Origin: Siniperca chuatsi
Taxonomy: Eukaryota; Chordata; Actinopteri; Centrarchiformes; Sinipercidae
DNA length: 64,000 nucleotides
NCBI RefSeq assembly: GCF_020085105.1
Contig: NC_058062.1
Location: 9,187,445 to 9,251,444 of the forward strand
Reading direction: 5' to 3'
Part shown: piece after piece, positions 1-26,400 of the stretch
How positions within the stretch are numbered: position 1 is the first letter of the stretch
Layout: every line of letters starts with the position of its first letter
Notes under the pieces: model-generated
Told to the model about the DNA's origin: nothing
The model's database searches: none
What the model saw: only the letters and a program-made list of their open reading frames with translations
Program-made: the position numbers and the translations under genes

Positions 1-84
1 AACAGAAAGCCTGAAAAGTCAGAGCACAAACTGCTCCAGCCAGCCTCTCCTGTGTCCCACAAGCAGCCTTCATTTGGAGGATGA
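1..84 (+). CDS. Possible C-terminal codons of an unidentified upstream gene
   Basis: Frame 1 is open from the window edge to a TGA at 82-84 and gives 27 residues ending HKQPSFGG. It is followed by about 1.75 kb of AT-rich sequence ending in + strand polyadenylation signals, as expected for a last exon. I do not recognise the peptide, and a 27-codon open frame can arise by chance. The layout (a + strand gene ending upstream of aanat2) is inference only. Confidence 0.3.
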   Translation, partial: NRKPEKSEHKLLQPASPVSHKQPSFGG

Positions 85-346
85 GCACCTCAACCCCTGA
101 CTCTGCCTCCTGCCTTTTTCCTCCCATGCATCAGAACAGATTTATGCTTTACAAAGATTACCCAGTCCCTCTATTCCTTCTACCCTCCAGCCCAGTCTTC
201 TGCTTCTGTGATCAGAGCCGGTGACGACCCTGAAAGGAAGTCCACCAGGACGAGGGAGGACTCTGTTTATTCCATCAATGTCTGACATTTCAAAAGAAAT
301 TTGACTCCTGCAAAGATGCTCTTGATACCTTTCTCTATGCCTGATG

Positions 347-380
<34 letters not shown>

Positions 381-1860
381 TAAAGATATTGTTTCCCCAG
401 CTTTGAAAACATTTCATTAGCTGTCAGATGGTCAGTTGTATGTTTTGGCCAGAGTTGTAGTCTAGTAATGTGGATTCCAGAGATATTTCACTACCTATCA
501 TGGTGGTACTTTTAAGCACACTTAATTAACTCTATCGATTGCTTGACAGTAAATTCAGAAGAATTTATAAAATACAGTTTGTGTTTAGATATTGTATTTA
601 TCAGTGAAATACATTAATGACTTGAGAACTTTTTTTACAGTCAGTTTAATTTGGGTTATGAGCAGCAATTTGAAAACATAGTACTTATGTATCTGTATGT
701 CCATTTAAAGTGATTTTGCACTCCGACAAAATCGTTTATAATCCATTCCTTATAACAAGAGTTTATGTTGAGATTACTTTGTTGTATGCTGTCTTAAACA
801 TCTACATGCCAGTTTTGTTATTATTTCAAATTATGTGATAAATGTGTATCATAACTGTACTAGAATCCTGTGTAGTTACTTCCAAAATTGTATACTTGCA
901 TATTACATAGAGGAGAAAAAAAACACCCATTGAAGTAATGGAACTAGATTCAGTTAACATGCACATTTAAGACTTGTATAATTGACTAGAGCTACAGATT
1001 CACATCCTAACAGCTGAACTCAAAGATATCTAAACCCTGCAACAAGCATAGATACTCCAGCTACATGTATACTGACTCAGCATGGCACAGTAAAGTGTGC
1101 TTGTCGTAGATGTGGCAGGTCTCTGTACGGTCTTGTTGTGGCAATGCCGGTGTCTGCTTATGTGACGTAGCTGCAAAAAAAAAAGGGGGTCAGGTGTTAG
1201 TGTGGCTGTAACGCCTTTACTTACCTTGGTCCTGTATGTGTAGCACCATGCATATAGATCTATGTGCCTTGAATTGATATGGCTGCCTGCTTGTTACATT
1301 GGACATTAGTGTTCTTATAAATGCTACAATATACAAGTTTTCAGCCTGTAGACAGGATTTTTGATGCTGATGTACAGAGCCTTTTTTCTATCACAAACTT
1401 CATGCTACTGGAAAAATGTATCTTGTTATTGTCATTGCAATATTAAATTGAATTGTTCATTTACTATGTTATGGCCATGTATCAATTATGCATTTAATCT
1501 TAGTATATACGTTCAAGTGGGTTCTCGTAATGTATGTTTGATTGGAAGGAACACATCCAATGCAATAAATCCAAACTTTGCATTTTAATAATCCGGCTAG
1601 CATTTGCATGTGAATTTGTAGAGACCTAAACCTCTCACTGCTTTTAAGTAACATGGTTATTTTGTCTTCTCCCCCTTCCTTGCCTGTGCCATTTCAACTT
1701 AACACTGTGCCTTCCTGCTCCTGTTCTGACCACTAGTGACCTGGTATCCAGGATAACTCCACAGTAGGTGGTTTGTGGCTCTCTGTAAAATAAATACCTG
1801 TCTTTCCCTGTGTGTATAGCAGCATGTGTGTAACAATAAACAAAGATTCAGTACTTCAAT
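85..1860 (+). other. Probable 3' UTR of the upstream gene with polyA signals
   Basis: This is AT-rich noncoding sequence without a convincing ORF. AATAAA occurs at 1789-1794 and at 1835-1840, and no splice-like or repeat-like structure is evident. This fits a long 3' UTR on the + strand. The position and strand of the parent gene are inferred. A TGACTCAGCA site lies at 1073-1082 but has no accompanying GATA or CACC motifs. Confidence 0.35.
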
Positions 1861-4800
1861 AACCAGTTGTTTTTCTGATGCATTACAATACTTCTGCCAA
1901 TTAGAATCTGTTGCCCACCCACTAAAATGCTGTATTTGGTGAAATTATTTAATTTGGCCTAGATTTGAACTTGAGCCTAAAGTACAATGATAGAGGGTAA
2001 TTGTACAGACATTGCTGAGATTAGGACTTTCTAAAATGAGTACTGTTATCTAGATGATATGACTCATGTTCTCCATGATCAGAGTAATACTCAACTTTAT
2101 AGGGAGGTGTAACGTGTCCTACGTGTTGATAAATTTGCCTGCAAGTTGAAAGGAAGGAATGTATTATAAGGCAATGTAAAAAATATGGTGAGGGAACACA
2201 CTGTACGCAAGTAATGCTGGAGAATGTAAAAGTAATGGCATGCAAAATTGTTTATATAAACCCCCAGCATGTCCTTTTAAGGACTCTACAGTACAGATTG
2301 CAGATTATTACTTTTTTTTTTTACAAATACCATACATTTGCAGACTGATTTTCAATTAACTCAGTCATCACCTTCTCTTGCCATAAAGCTAATTTGTCAA
2401 GTTTCAACTGCGAAGTTTGATGTTTCTCAAAGAAAAACATCACATCTCAAACTACGAACTAAATCAATGCTCTTTTATCAAGTGTACATGTGTGCATGTC
2501 CTAACAGGGAAAATCAGTTTTGTCCCTCTTTCACACTCATTAAGACTACATTGATTCATTATTTTACATTTTAAACTAATTTCAAATTAAAGCTATTATA
2601 GTCATTTCATGTGTTTCAGGCCTGCCTCATACTAATCCTCTATCTGGACAAGCAGGGCCCTCCGGAGGCAAAGCAGGCAACAAATTCTCCTGTGGATTTC
2701 AGATCACTGCAGTTTTGCATATGATACATGGACTGCTGTAAAACAATAAAGTAAGACTCTCTGTTAATCTTCCACCTGAAAGGCCTTATGGACCTGTGAG
2801 GTTCTGATTAACATAAGATTAGGATTTCTGTTTGGTCCTGTCCTGTACGGTTTTATGCTGTAGTCAACTTGTACTGAAAACAAAGAACATTTGTTGTCCC
2901 CCAGAAAACTTGTGAGAGTGTCAGTTGGTTCATTTGCGAGCATGGCTGCTGGTAAATAAACCACCTCTGGTACCAGAAGGCTGAAGGATAAAACACTACA
3001 ACCTGCCTTGTCAACAAATTAATTAGAGCTAAGTCAGAGCCAAGAGGATGAATACTAGCACGCACATACACACACAAACACAAAGCTCATTAACAATCTG
3101 TCTCTAGAGAGGCAAACAAATAGTAACAGTCTGTATTCTGCCACCAGTCGGTTTCAGTTGAACATTCTGTTGCTAGTAGCAACCTCACCTGGGACAGTTC
3201 CATAGAGACAGAGCGCAATTAAGTCCCGCCCACACCGGAGGGGGAAACAATTCATCGCTCTCCATTGCCTTTGTATTGCGTGAAGGTACCAACAGGGTAA
3301 AAAGCCCAGAACTAAGTTTTTATAAGCTGCCGAACCAAAAAACCGAGCTTTTAAGAATACAATATGGATACAGGCAATACGACGTGATCGAGGCATCAGC
3401 AGCCGGAATAATGTAGAGTAATAGTGATCCTGACACTCAGTTTACGTGTGCAGTAAGCATTTTGTCACTGGTCGAATATCCAAATGTCAATTTTAGGCTA
3501 ACTATATTCCTGTAAATTAAGCTAAAGCATTTTGACAGTATGCAACCTGTGTTATAGTGGAATGTGGATTAACCAGAAAGCTATGCAGTATTATGTTTGC
3601 AAGTGACCTTGCTAAGTTACAGTAAATCAGTGTTTCTCCCAAGAAAAGCAAGGTAAGGAGAACGGGCACTGAGATAGACCGACAATATTCAGTTTGTCAA
3701 TATAACTTTTCCTCTCTGGCAGACATAGGGTGCTAAATAAATTATTTGACATACTGAAATCTAATGTTTGTAGCTAGTTACAGGAACTTAGTTTAGTTTA
3801 GTTAACGTTTCAGCCATTGGTTGCATATTGTGGTACCGATTGTTTTCCCCTCAGGTGGGCGTGCTTAACTGACATTATTACATCTATCTTTTTATCAAAT
3901 CTGTGTCCAAGAAAATATTGAGATATCTTTTATCTAGCTTATTATCTGTAAGTACTTTTTTTTAATCACAGCTGTTTTGTGATTTAGTAGAAATTAGTTT
4001 TTCTATGATCAGCTTAGTGCTAACCAAGCTAGCCACTATACAAGCTGGCTGTCTGGAACTAATGCGTTGCTAATGCAGCATTCTAGCTAACTAACGGTTG
4101 AATTACTGTTGGGATATCCATTCTTTTTACTTTGAAGCACTATGTTGCTAATTTGACAGCTAGTCTATACTTTTGTGAATCCAGTTTCCTAGTTAGGTTA
4201 ACTCTTACAATACACATTGGTCAAACTTGTTTATGAAATCTCATCGTTTTCTGTTTTGCATTCCCTATCACTGAATTTGTGTCCAATACTTTTCACAGTT
4301 TCACAATTGCTTCCAGTAAAAACTGGAACAACAATCCGCTGTCTTCAACTTTTATTGGAAGTGTGTTTAGGTAGCTGCATAGCTGTGCACCGACACACAT
4401 ATTGAGGGCAAAAGAATCAGTTCTGTTAAAAGAAATGTTGCCCCCATTACCAAACACAAGATTGTAACCTACTATCACCAAATGCAGTAACATATCTTTT
4501 ACACATCACTAGACAACAAAGGTTTATATTCATGTTTTATTATGCTATTAAAGATTAGTTTACATCAGAAATTATTATATACATAAATATTACATAATGC
4601 TGGATACTGCAAATATATATAGATACATGTCATTTATATGGTTAGAAAATTATGGATTGTACCTTTAAAATTGTAACACAATTCAATGCGGTTTTATTTT
4701 TCATTTGATTACAATAGAGAGTGTTATTTATAGGTTATATGTAAGTATACAAAATAAAACAGGAGAATGTATTTTTCATTGTATGTGATCTCCTCTATAG

Positions 4801-5780
4801 CATTAGGTCTAATCTTGAATGCATATATGCTTTATTTAGTGCAGATGAAACACACATATATTAGCCTGATATTACGTTCATTTTGGGATAATTTTTCTAG
4901 CTACTGGGTGCTCTGAAAATCTAGATTTCAAACATAATGACATTCTTCTGCAGTAATAGTTAACTGTTGCTCTTTGCTCAGCTGGACCAACAGGTGCATG
5001 CCAGTGTAAAGTTTAATGAGGATTCAGTTTCACTGTAGCCTCAGGCTTTCCTGTAAAAACATAATACACTGAGAAAATGTGTGCGCAAGTCTATGTGTAT
5101 ACACACACGCGGTAAATGAGATTAGGGTTTGACTCATATATTGCATTCACAAAGTCCAGTCTCCTTTCCTAAACTCTTTTTAAATGTATTAGCTTGTCTG
5201 AAAAGCTTAAACATGTTTCTGGGATTCTCAGAACTCAACCTTGTCATTCAGCTGGCTACAACAGGCTGTTTTAGGAGGCCATGAAGAATTATTTCAGACT
5301 GCCCCTCCCCTCACAGGCCACACAGATTGACAGAGTCGCAGGTCAGAGAAGGTCATTTCATCTCTGGACATCCGTGTATGTGTTCACCTCTAACATCTGA
5401 TAATCTCACGAGCAGAGATGTTCTCCTATTTCTGATTAGCCAGCTGTCCAGATGATGTGAGAGATTCCCCGTTGTGGTGTTTTCTGCAGAGAAATAAATA
5501 AGCTAAGACCACTTCAAATACAAGTTGTTTACTTTCATAATTTGCAGATTCTTGAGAAAGAAAAGCTTTTGGAAACATTAAATCAACAAACTAATAGCAA
5601 TCAATAAACTACCCATAATAAACTATAAATAAAAGACAGGCCCATATTTTCCTTTAGATGAGAATTTGTGATGTAGTGCTTTAGGATTATCTTTCAATAA
5701 AAATAATTTATAGTGAACTTTAAGGACTTGTCTGTGTGTTGATAGTCAAACATGTCTGTGTAGGCAGGTTCACCTAGGCA
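1861..5780. other. Intergenic region upstream of aanat2
   Basis: No coding sequence is recognised. There is a polyA-like AATAAA near 2742. A GC-box-bearing patch lies near 3220-3250, and a consensus splice donor (CAAG/GTAAGG) at 3649-3657 could mark a noncoding exon, but nothing links it to a gene. The rest is AT-rich with frequent GCTAGC-like stretches and shows no clear repeat structure. Confidence 0.4.
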
Positions 5781-5787
5781 GTCAAAG

Positions 5788-6638
5788 CACGTGCTCTCTC
5801 ATTTAATTAGTCTGTGCTAAACCTCTTTGAGGCATGAAATCATTCCAACAGCAATCCACACAAATCTCCCCCCTCACTCAGCACAGTCAAATTAGCCCAC
5901 GTGCCCTTGATCTCTGAAAACGTGCATATCACCGCATCCAGTCACACCACGTCTGGCTCATCCGCACCCTGAAAAACACGTACGTGCCAATATACATGTG
6001 CTAGGTAAAAACTAATCCTAATCTGTCATCAGATCTCAACGACAGGATTTTTCTGTTGAAGGTGAGCAGTGATATATTCTCATCCAATCTGGCATAAAAT
6101 CTCATCATCATGAAAAGATACTCATCACGCAGTGAATATTTAAAAATACCAAAGATTTTCTTAATTAAGGTGTGGGAAAAATACAAATGATTGCTGTCAA
6201 CACCCTAAACTGAGGTTAATCCAAATTAGTGTGTAATTATAATGTGCACAATGAAAAACTGCAACTACAGAATTGTCTGTATGGGATGTTTAAAAAATAT
6301 AAATCACAAAAGAAATATCCCAAGAACAAAATGTCTGTCATTTAAAAGCAGGGGATTTAGAGACTTTGGCGACACGTGCACAGGCAGTTATCCTACTTTG
6401 AGACGACCATTTTATGATGAGATCAGAGAGGTGGAGGAGGAGAGAGCAGGAGAGACACAAAGGTCAGCATCTTGTCTACTGGAGTGAGTTACATTACATT
6501 CAAGAGCTGTAGGACAAACAGAGAACAGGGAAAGTTTTGTTGGCAGGGTTTGACTTACTTTGACTGCATTTACAGCATCAGTATAAAATTTATATTGGAA
6601 AAGGCTGGAAAAGAAGAAAACAGATTAACAAATAATCC
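5788..6638 (+). promoter_or_regulatory. aanat2 5' regulatory region: E-boxes, OTX/CRX sites, TATA
   Basis: Canonical CACGTG E-boxes lie at 5788-5793, 5898-5903 and 6373-6378. TAATCC/TAATCT (pineal conserved elements bound by OTX5/CRX) lie in tandem at 6013-6024, then at 6217-6222 and 6633-6638, and inverted at 6622-6627. A TATAAA at 6582-6587 would place transcription start near 6612, about 55 bases before the ATG. In teleosts, clock-driven pineal aanat2 transcription is known to need E-boxes plus these OTX sites. The sites are seen; their function here is inferred. Confidence 0.6.
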
Positions 6639-6662
6639 GAACCTCCCGTCTTGTATTATTGA

Positions 6663-7858
<1,196 letters not shown>

Positions 7859-8400
7859 TCCATCAGCCTCTATCCCACTCTCCTTCACCTCGAACATGGA
7901 CTCAGGGTAGAAAAGATAAACAAAACACAGCTGACAGATGGACGGATAGAGGCGCAGGGCCAGTATGCACCAGTGGACTGGATTCAATATTGGTAACAAG
8001 GTCTTACTGGACCTTCGAATGTCAGCACAGTATCCCACTGAACAAGGAGAGAGGACTGTGTGAGGACAGAGAGGACTAAGAGTCATGCAACAAAAGGAAC
8101 CAGTGGCTTTGCAGTTCATAATTTGACTTATCAGACATCAAATTATATTCCCTGTGTTACCAGTAGCATCTTGGCTTTTTGAGATTAATGTTGTTTTTCC
8201 ATTTATTTATTATTTGTCAAATCATTCACAATGCACTGTCTGTAATGTAATCAAAATGTGTGATGAATTCATAGTGTCATTACTGTAAAATAGATGTACA
8301 TATTGATCATGCAGCCACTAAAAATGCTTGGATTGTTGATTGAAAATTTGTAGCAGAAATTTGTTGTTTCTTTTTTTATAATTTGAATAAACTATAAAAC
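7859..8400 (+). other. aanat2 3' UTR with polyA signal
   Basis: Noncoding sequence follows the aanat2 stop, with AATAAA at 8386-8391. The rhbdf1 transcript from the other strand probably ends near 8635, leaving only about 240 bases between the two convergent 3' ends. Confidence 0.6.
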
Positions 8401-8629
8401 AATCTTCAGCAATCTTCCTGGTAAAAGAGAAAGTCACAGACCATTTTAATTTGTACATTTTTTTTACTGTTGTTTTCAGTTACATGTGAGTAGACAGGTA
8501 GCTAAAACACTACCGTGTTCAAAACAATTATCACTTCTTGAGAAGCAATAAACAAATAAAAGAAAACATTCGAGTGCTCAGCATAATGTAACAAAAATAT
8601 GGCAGTAGTTGGTACATTTATCAACAAGG

Positions 8630-9051
8630 CACCAAAGGTATCAAGATTTTATTTTTGTCCCTGCTTCTGTATGAGGTTGCCTGAATAATAATAATAAAAC
8701 CTGTTTATGTCTGGAGTGTGAATGTAAGCCAGTACCAGCGCTGGCTTCTCCAATTCCTGCCTCACATGTAAAGGGCAGCTGGGAGCTTTGATGAGGTTCA
8801 GAAATGCCATACCTTTGTTTCACTGAACAGTGAAGAAGTGACAATGACTGTCGGTGAACAGGGAGGTGATTGAAGGAAGTCCTTAAGATGCGTGGCATAG
8901 GTATTCATACAGACAGCGTAAAAAAACACAAGTATATTGTCATTGTTCACAGGGAAGGGGAGCAGAGTGGAGACACAGACTGGCTGACATCATCTGTCAG
9001 TCCTCATCTTTTGACCCGATGCCTTCCTGTTGTACTCATAGTGTCCACATT
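8630..9051 (-). other. rhbdf1 3' UTR
   Basis: This follows the rhbdf1 stop codon (9052-9054). The reverse strand has AATAAA at 8653-8648, the likely cleavage signal. No ORF continues here. Confidence 0.55.
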
Positions 9052-20431
<11,380 letters not shown>

Positions 20432-23400
20432 GTTCTCTGTCCCACCCCAGGCCTGCCAGCTACACAGACAGAGAAGGAGAAGAAGATGTTTGAGTCTCAG
20501 TGAATTACATGTAATCTTTAATTACTTACTTTAAAATGCAAAATCAAAATTTTAAGGGTTTTGTTTGCAGCTATAAACATGATGGTCGCAATGATTTTAT
20601 GCTGCAAAATTGTTTCACAAGAGGGTGCTAAGGCCCCTTATTTGATTCAAGCATGGGCGTTCACATATTTCTGTTCATTGGATAGTAAAGGGGAAACCAC
20701 TGAGAAGAGAGAGACTGTAGAGTCTAGAGCTGTTTACCCCTTCCCCAAAACAGTTCACAGAGCCATTTAAAAAAGCAAAAAATAGTTGTGCTGGAGAGTG
20801 AGGAAGTTTGAAGTCTTAAAAATAATCCCTTAATTCTACAGTTAAAATCAAACTTAATCCTTATTTGTGGTTAAAAGTTGCTCTGCTTCCAGCAGACATT
20901 TATCAGAGACTAATGACTGTGTATGCCTTTCCATGACGAGTAACACAGTAGCAGTAAACCTCACCATCAGACAGCCTGCCTGTAGCTGCAGCCTTGTTAT
21001 CATCAGCCCCCCATTTTACTGTCCCATCATCTAACTTCATTTCTCTGGGCCTGGTGATTCATTTCCTGTAATTTTCTTAATTCCCATTATTCCCATGGAA
21101 AACTGAATTTACCCTTTTTCCCCTTAACAGTAAACAGCCACCATTTGCACTTCAAATGATCAAGCAGCATCCCACAAAAATTTGTGTATGCATAGTTATG
21201 CATTCATTATTGATTAAAGCAATCCTTCACTATGCAGACAAGAGGAATGTACAAAATAATGCCTTTCTGCAAAGCACAAATGTGTAAACTTGTGAAAGAG
21301 GGCACAATCTCAGCTATGGAGCTTTTACAAAACCAAATGAGTTTGAAAAAAACCCTTTCCTGTCCTTAAGTTATTTCTGTTTCAGAGGTATTTTAGTTAA
21401 AATGCCTCACAAGATGGCATCGTCACACACTCAGTCTTGATGTCACATCAGTGGCTTTGAGCTTTGAACAGTCACAACAGGTCACGTCATCACTTCTTCT
21501 GATACAGATCCAGCTCCTTGAAAAAAGTCCATCTGCTTCACGTTGCCATTTTAACACACCACAGGCTTTTATTTTAGCCCAAGTGATGATGGGAAGTGTT
21601 GTCAGTAGATCTCAACAGAGACGGAAGGAAAACCTCAGCCTGAGGGCAGCAGGGGTCATCACCAATGTGTGAATATTTAAATACAGTCTAGCTTTCGCTG
21701 TCAGATATTTCTCAATTCACCAGTTCACAGAAGGACACCGGTATAGTTACTATATCATATGCTGACATTTATGCCATAATAGAGTTATTGAGTGCGCTGA
21801 AAAACCAAATTGGATGTTTATAGTGTGCATGGTGAGTTGCTATAGTGGGGTTTCATCTTTCATTCACTGTCAGTCTGGATGGTTTTGGCCTTGTGCATGT
21901 ATTAGGTTTTTATATTGAATGTTGTTTGACCTCCAGTGACATTGTCTGGACTGATTAGCAGATACCAGATTAGAAAGGCAGACTGGACCAAAGCTGGCTG
22001 GGGCAGAGTCAGAGACTCTCAAGTGTGGGAAACAGAGAGAGATGGGTGGATGAGGACCAGTAAACAGAGTGAAAAGTGACACATTTTGACACATTCTGCT
22101 TCACTCTACTTTAACCCATCTAATTGCCGTCAACATGAGTTCACTCATGATTTTTTTGTATTACTAAAAAAAAAGACTGCAATTTCATCTGTCTGTAAAT
22201 GCACTGAGAACAATCATCACATCTCTCTCATGAACTGGCTTCTAACATAAATGCAAATCTGACACCAGTATCTCTGCTTGTGCACAACAGCCCTCTCCCT
22301 TACCCCAGGCTAGAACACCCGACATTTAATTACTTTCGCCATTAGTTCAAACAGCAGGGCTCCTGATACAGAGCAGATCAGTGATGGGCACCAGCTTCAG
22401 GGTTGCAGATTGAAACAGACTGGGACTGAACTGAAAGCAGCCAGTGAGGGAACCCAATTTTCCTCCATGCTAAACATTGTTTGATTGCTTAAGCTTTGGC
22501 TCCTCCTGCTTTAACTCTGTTTTCACTGAATTCTGAGTTGAGGGACAGGTGGAAGCAAACTAAACAACCCTCATTATTCCTGCGCTGCACTTTTCCTCCT
22601 GCTTTAGGCTTTTTTCCTACTGTCTCCCACTCTTCTCGTCTTTACTTGCATGTGGTCTCTGTGTGAGTGACTGGCATTTACAGGCAATTTTAGCTTCATC
22701 ATTTCCTTATGCCTGCTGTCTACTTGCTAGCCAAAATAAACCCCCACAGACAGACTTAAAAAACAGTCAAACTATGTAAATGAAGTGAGATGGTGGCTGA
22801 AATATCTGACAGCTTTATATGACACTGAGACCAGCGCCATTAATAAATATCTGAATCTCAAACAGCAGCAAAAACTGTTTTTTGATCATGCCAAATACAC
22901 TTCAATACATAGACATGTAAAAGTAGTCTTGCAGAAGATGCCAGCAAAATGTGATGCATTAATGCAGTCATACAGCTATTGTTATAGTTTAGTATAGTCC
23001 ATTAGTCTGCTGATCAGTGGGTTGTAAGAGCATTTGGTCATAGCCAAAGGTAAACATTCGAAAGACAGCCAAACCAAGTGCCTTGGAAGTCTGTCTCCCT
23101 CTTTCTCTCTTGTTCTCCTCCAAAGTCAACATGTCAGCTGAACTGGCATGGGCCTGCGACTCATGTCTCGGGTCTTCATAGGCAGGAAGTCCTTCAGAAG
23201 GAAAGATATCCTTGGGGGAAGGAGAGCTGATTGAATTCTGTGTTTGGCAATTATCCAGGCTGGAGAATTAGCCCTCCCTTGACAGTGCATGTTATCTGTT
23301 CATGGTCAAGTTTGACGGTAAAAGAAAATCAGTTGTAAAGCACTGGCTCAGTTAGACAAGACTACAGTACTGAATTCATTCTACCTGACCAACTGCTTAG

Positions 23401-26400
23401 CTAATGCACCACAATGTCTTATCTTACCCTCAAGGTGATTGCGCTTTTTTCTGGTTGAGATGCATGGAAACAATTTGAAGCGTGTAACTGTTTCCTAAAG
23501 TGTTTACATTCCCAGCACTGATTTGAGGCTCGCATTCTTTAGACCACCTTGATTTAATCTAGTTTCTCAAAGAGATTTGTTTTGCCTTCAAGATTCAAGA
23601 GGGAAAACACCCACACCCATAACTCCTCGCCTTGCAAGATTGGCTTCCTGCCGTCGTTTGGTCCTTGTGTGAATCTAACACTTCCTACTCAATCACGAGA
23701 CCCATGACAACCCTGCATGGATTGTTTTTAATTCTGGGGCTGACATTGCTTCTCCAGGCCACTTCTTCTCTCCATTAGGCAGGGGAAGACAGACAGGTGG
23801 TCAAAACACAGAGGACAAGCTGACATCTCTCCAGGTGCAGAGATGTCCAGCAGTCCATAATGACTGGGGTTGACAGGCATAACCAGCACTCTCTTTCTCT
23901 GTCTGGGGAGCTGCAATCTATTGTAATACGTTCTGAATACAAACTCAAGCCCACTGAAGTTTTCCATGCCATCATTTAATATAATCACTTGGTAATGGTC
24001 TCAGTCATGCGGAGAAAGGCACTGGCTTTTGACAACAGAGGCCCAGCTGTCACAGGTGAGGCTTAAAGTCAAACAGAAGACTGGCTCAGTGGATGGAGCT
24101 GTAAGTGCCACCCTGAACACACTTAAACTGGAGTAAAGAAAAGCTTAGTGAGGGTGGGGGCCATGCTACTGCTTAATTTTGTGCTTGTTCATTGTGCACA
24201 ACATAACCAGTTTTCTACAATCACTCTTACGCTTCAAATATGTGCAGAGGCTTGCTAGAGAGCATTGCACTCCTGCTTCACATTCATCATAAATAAAACA
24301 GTAATCTGGCCATGGCCTCTTTTACATTGGATTGGTCATCTTTTCTGCAGATGCCTTCTTTAACATCTTCAGTTCCTATTCACTACCATACATGAAGAGA
24401 AATGATGGACACAGAGCTTTTTAAACCAAACACATATTATCTACAAAGTGCACATGAATCTATCATATCACATGTTTTAGAAAAATAATTTATGAATTAA
24501 ATATTTGGGATAGTCTTGTGAAATAATTGTACATTCTTGAAATCTTCTCTATCCGGGGCCATTTCTAATCTCTGTGCATGCCATACCAACATTCTTCAAG
24601 TTCTCTGGCTGAAACTAAACCAAGCTGAAATGGCAGAGAAGAAAACCACATGAAGTCTAACCATTATGGACAGGAGCTGGCTGGTTTCCGGGTACTGTGT
24701 GTACTCTACTGCTATGCGCTACTCTACAGGAGGCAGACTAGCTGCAGCCACACTGAGGGTGGCTGACAGAGCTGTGTGATAAAGGCTGATGCAACCTCAG
24801 ACGGCTGGCCAGGTAGGGCCCTGCTTGCTCCTCGCAGGGATTATAGAGTCAGGGTGGACAGTAGGTAGGAGGAATTGCCACCTACAATGCATGGGTAGGC
24901 GCCATGATGGATGACCTCATTAATCTGGGTAGTGAGAAATCCGGATACCTCCTTCTTAAGAGCTGCAGCGCTTCCTGGCCTCAGGCCTTTGTTCCTCCTT
25001 TCCTTCTTTCATCCTCATTCTCTTTCTGCATGTTGCTTCTGCTTCTTTGTCCACTACAGGTCAACTTTTTGACCACTTAGACTCATATTATTATTGTAGT
25101 GTTACCTAAACATTTTTCTATGTATTAGCAAGCTTTTCAATATCGAGTAATGTTGCTACAATTCTGTGTAAAGTAAGCAGGTTCCAGATTGATTAACAGA
25201 TTCTTACTGAAAACCTAATGGCACAAACAAGTTATGTTTGGTTTCCCCCATGCTCTAACAGTTAGTCATTCACTACTATGTATTGTTTCTTATGTTTCAC
25301 TCCATTCTGGAGGCAATGCTTGACACTGGAAACAATGGAGGGAAACTAGGCTATTCAGGCAGTCACGTCTCTCAATAATATAACAAGATACATTCTTGGT
25401 AAAGGCTCTTCTCAATATAAGAACACATACAAAGCAAATAAGACATTTTCTCAAATGAAATGCCATCTAGATCAGACACACTTAATGCTGTCATTGTGAA
25501 ATCAACCTCAATATACTGTAGTTCCCTTAAATGGAGTTTCGTAATGATGAGCAGAAACTCATGACCACACAGTCATTGTAGTGACTGGGTGGAGGCATCT
25601 GAGAAACAATATGAAGAAGCAACAGCAACTGTTCCTACAAGCATCCAAGGCCCATCTGTGCATTAATTGCAGAAAAATGCTTTTGATCTTTATATAGCAC
25701 ATTGTGTTTCCGACCGGGATGAATTAAGAAGCTGACAAAGCTACTGATAATACATTTTGGTGAGGAGAACTGAAACAGAAAGAGAAACAGGTACTAAAAT
25801 AAATGTGTTTTACTGTTATACATTAATGCCTGGTGACTTAACTAGTTGTGGAAGTTGATTTGGAGTTACATCTATGATAACAACGGATGTAATTAGAGCA
25901 TTTCCCTAATGTGTCTCCTCATTTCTGGCTGCTCTGGCGACTATGAAAACAGTGTGACTATAACACATGGCTGCACAATTTGCTTCTCAACAAAAATAAA
26001 ATTGAGCTGTGGTTGTCAATCCAGGCTTAAAGCCTGTCTCTATCTCTCTTTCTGCCCATCTTACAGGGAAAAAATACTTCGCAAAAAACAGCCGCAGGCC
26101 AGAGAGTGAAGTGCAACTGAGCACCAGTAAAGCTGCAGTCATCTGAACTGACCCTAGTGACACCTGACAGGCTGTCACATCAAACCAGGCCTTACGACAT
26201 TAAAAAACACACACAGCAGAAATATCTGTCGCAGCTGACCCTGAGATCAAGTGTCACAGCTAGCTGAGGCGCAGGCATGGTGGGCAGGCGGGGCTGCTGT
26301 GACTGGTAAGGTGGGTGGCTGAGGGTGGGCATGGCTGACACCCAGCCAAGAAGGGTGGAGCAACTCATGCCTTTTCCCATGTTTTCCACAGATCTTTAGC

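Noticed and set aside
1073..1082. Perfect TGACTCAGCA MAF/NF-E2 site
   Set aside because: Isolated in a probable 3' UTR without nearby GATA or CACC motifs; one chance hit is plausible. It also warns that the motif alone is not proof of an enhancer.
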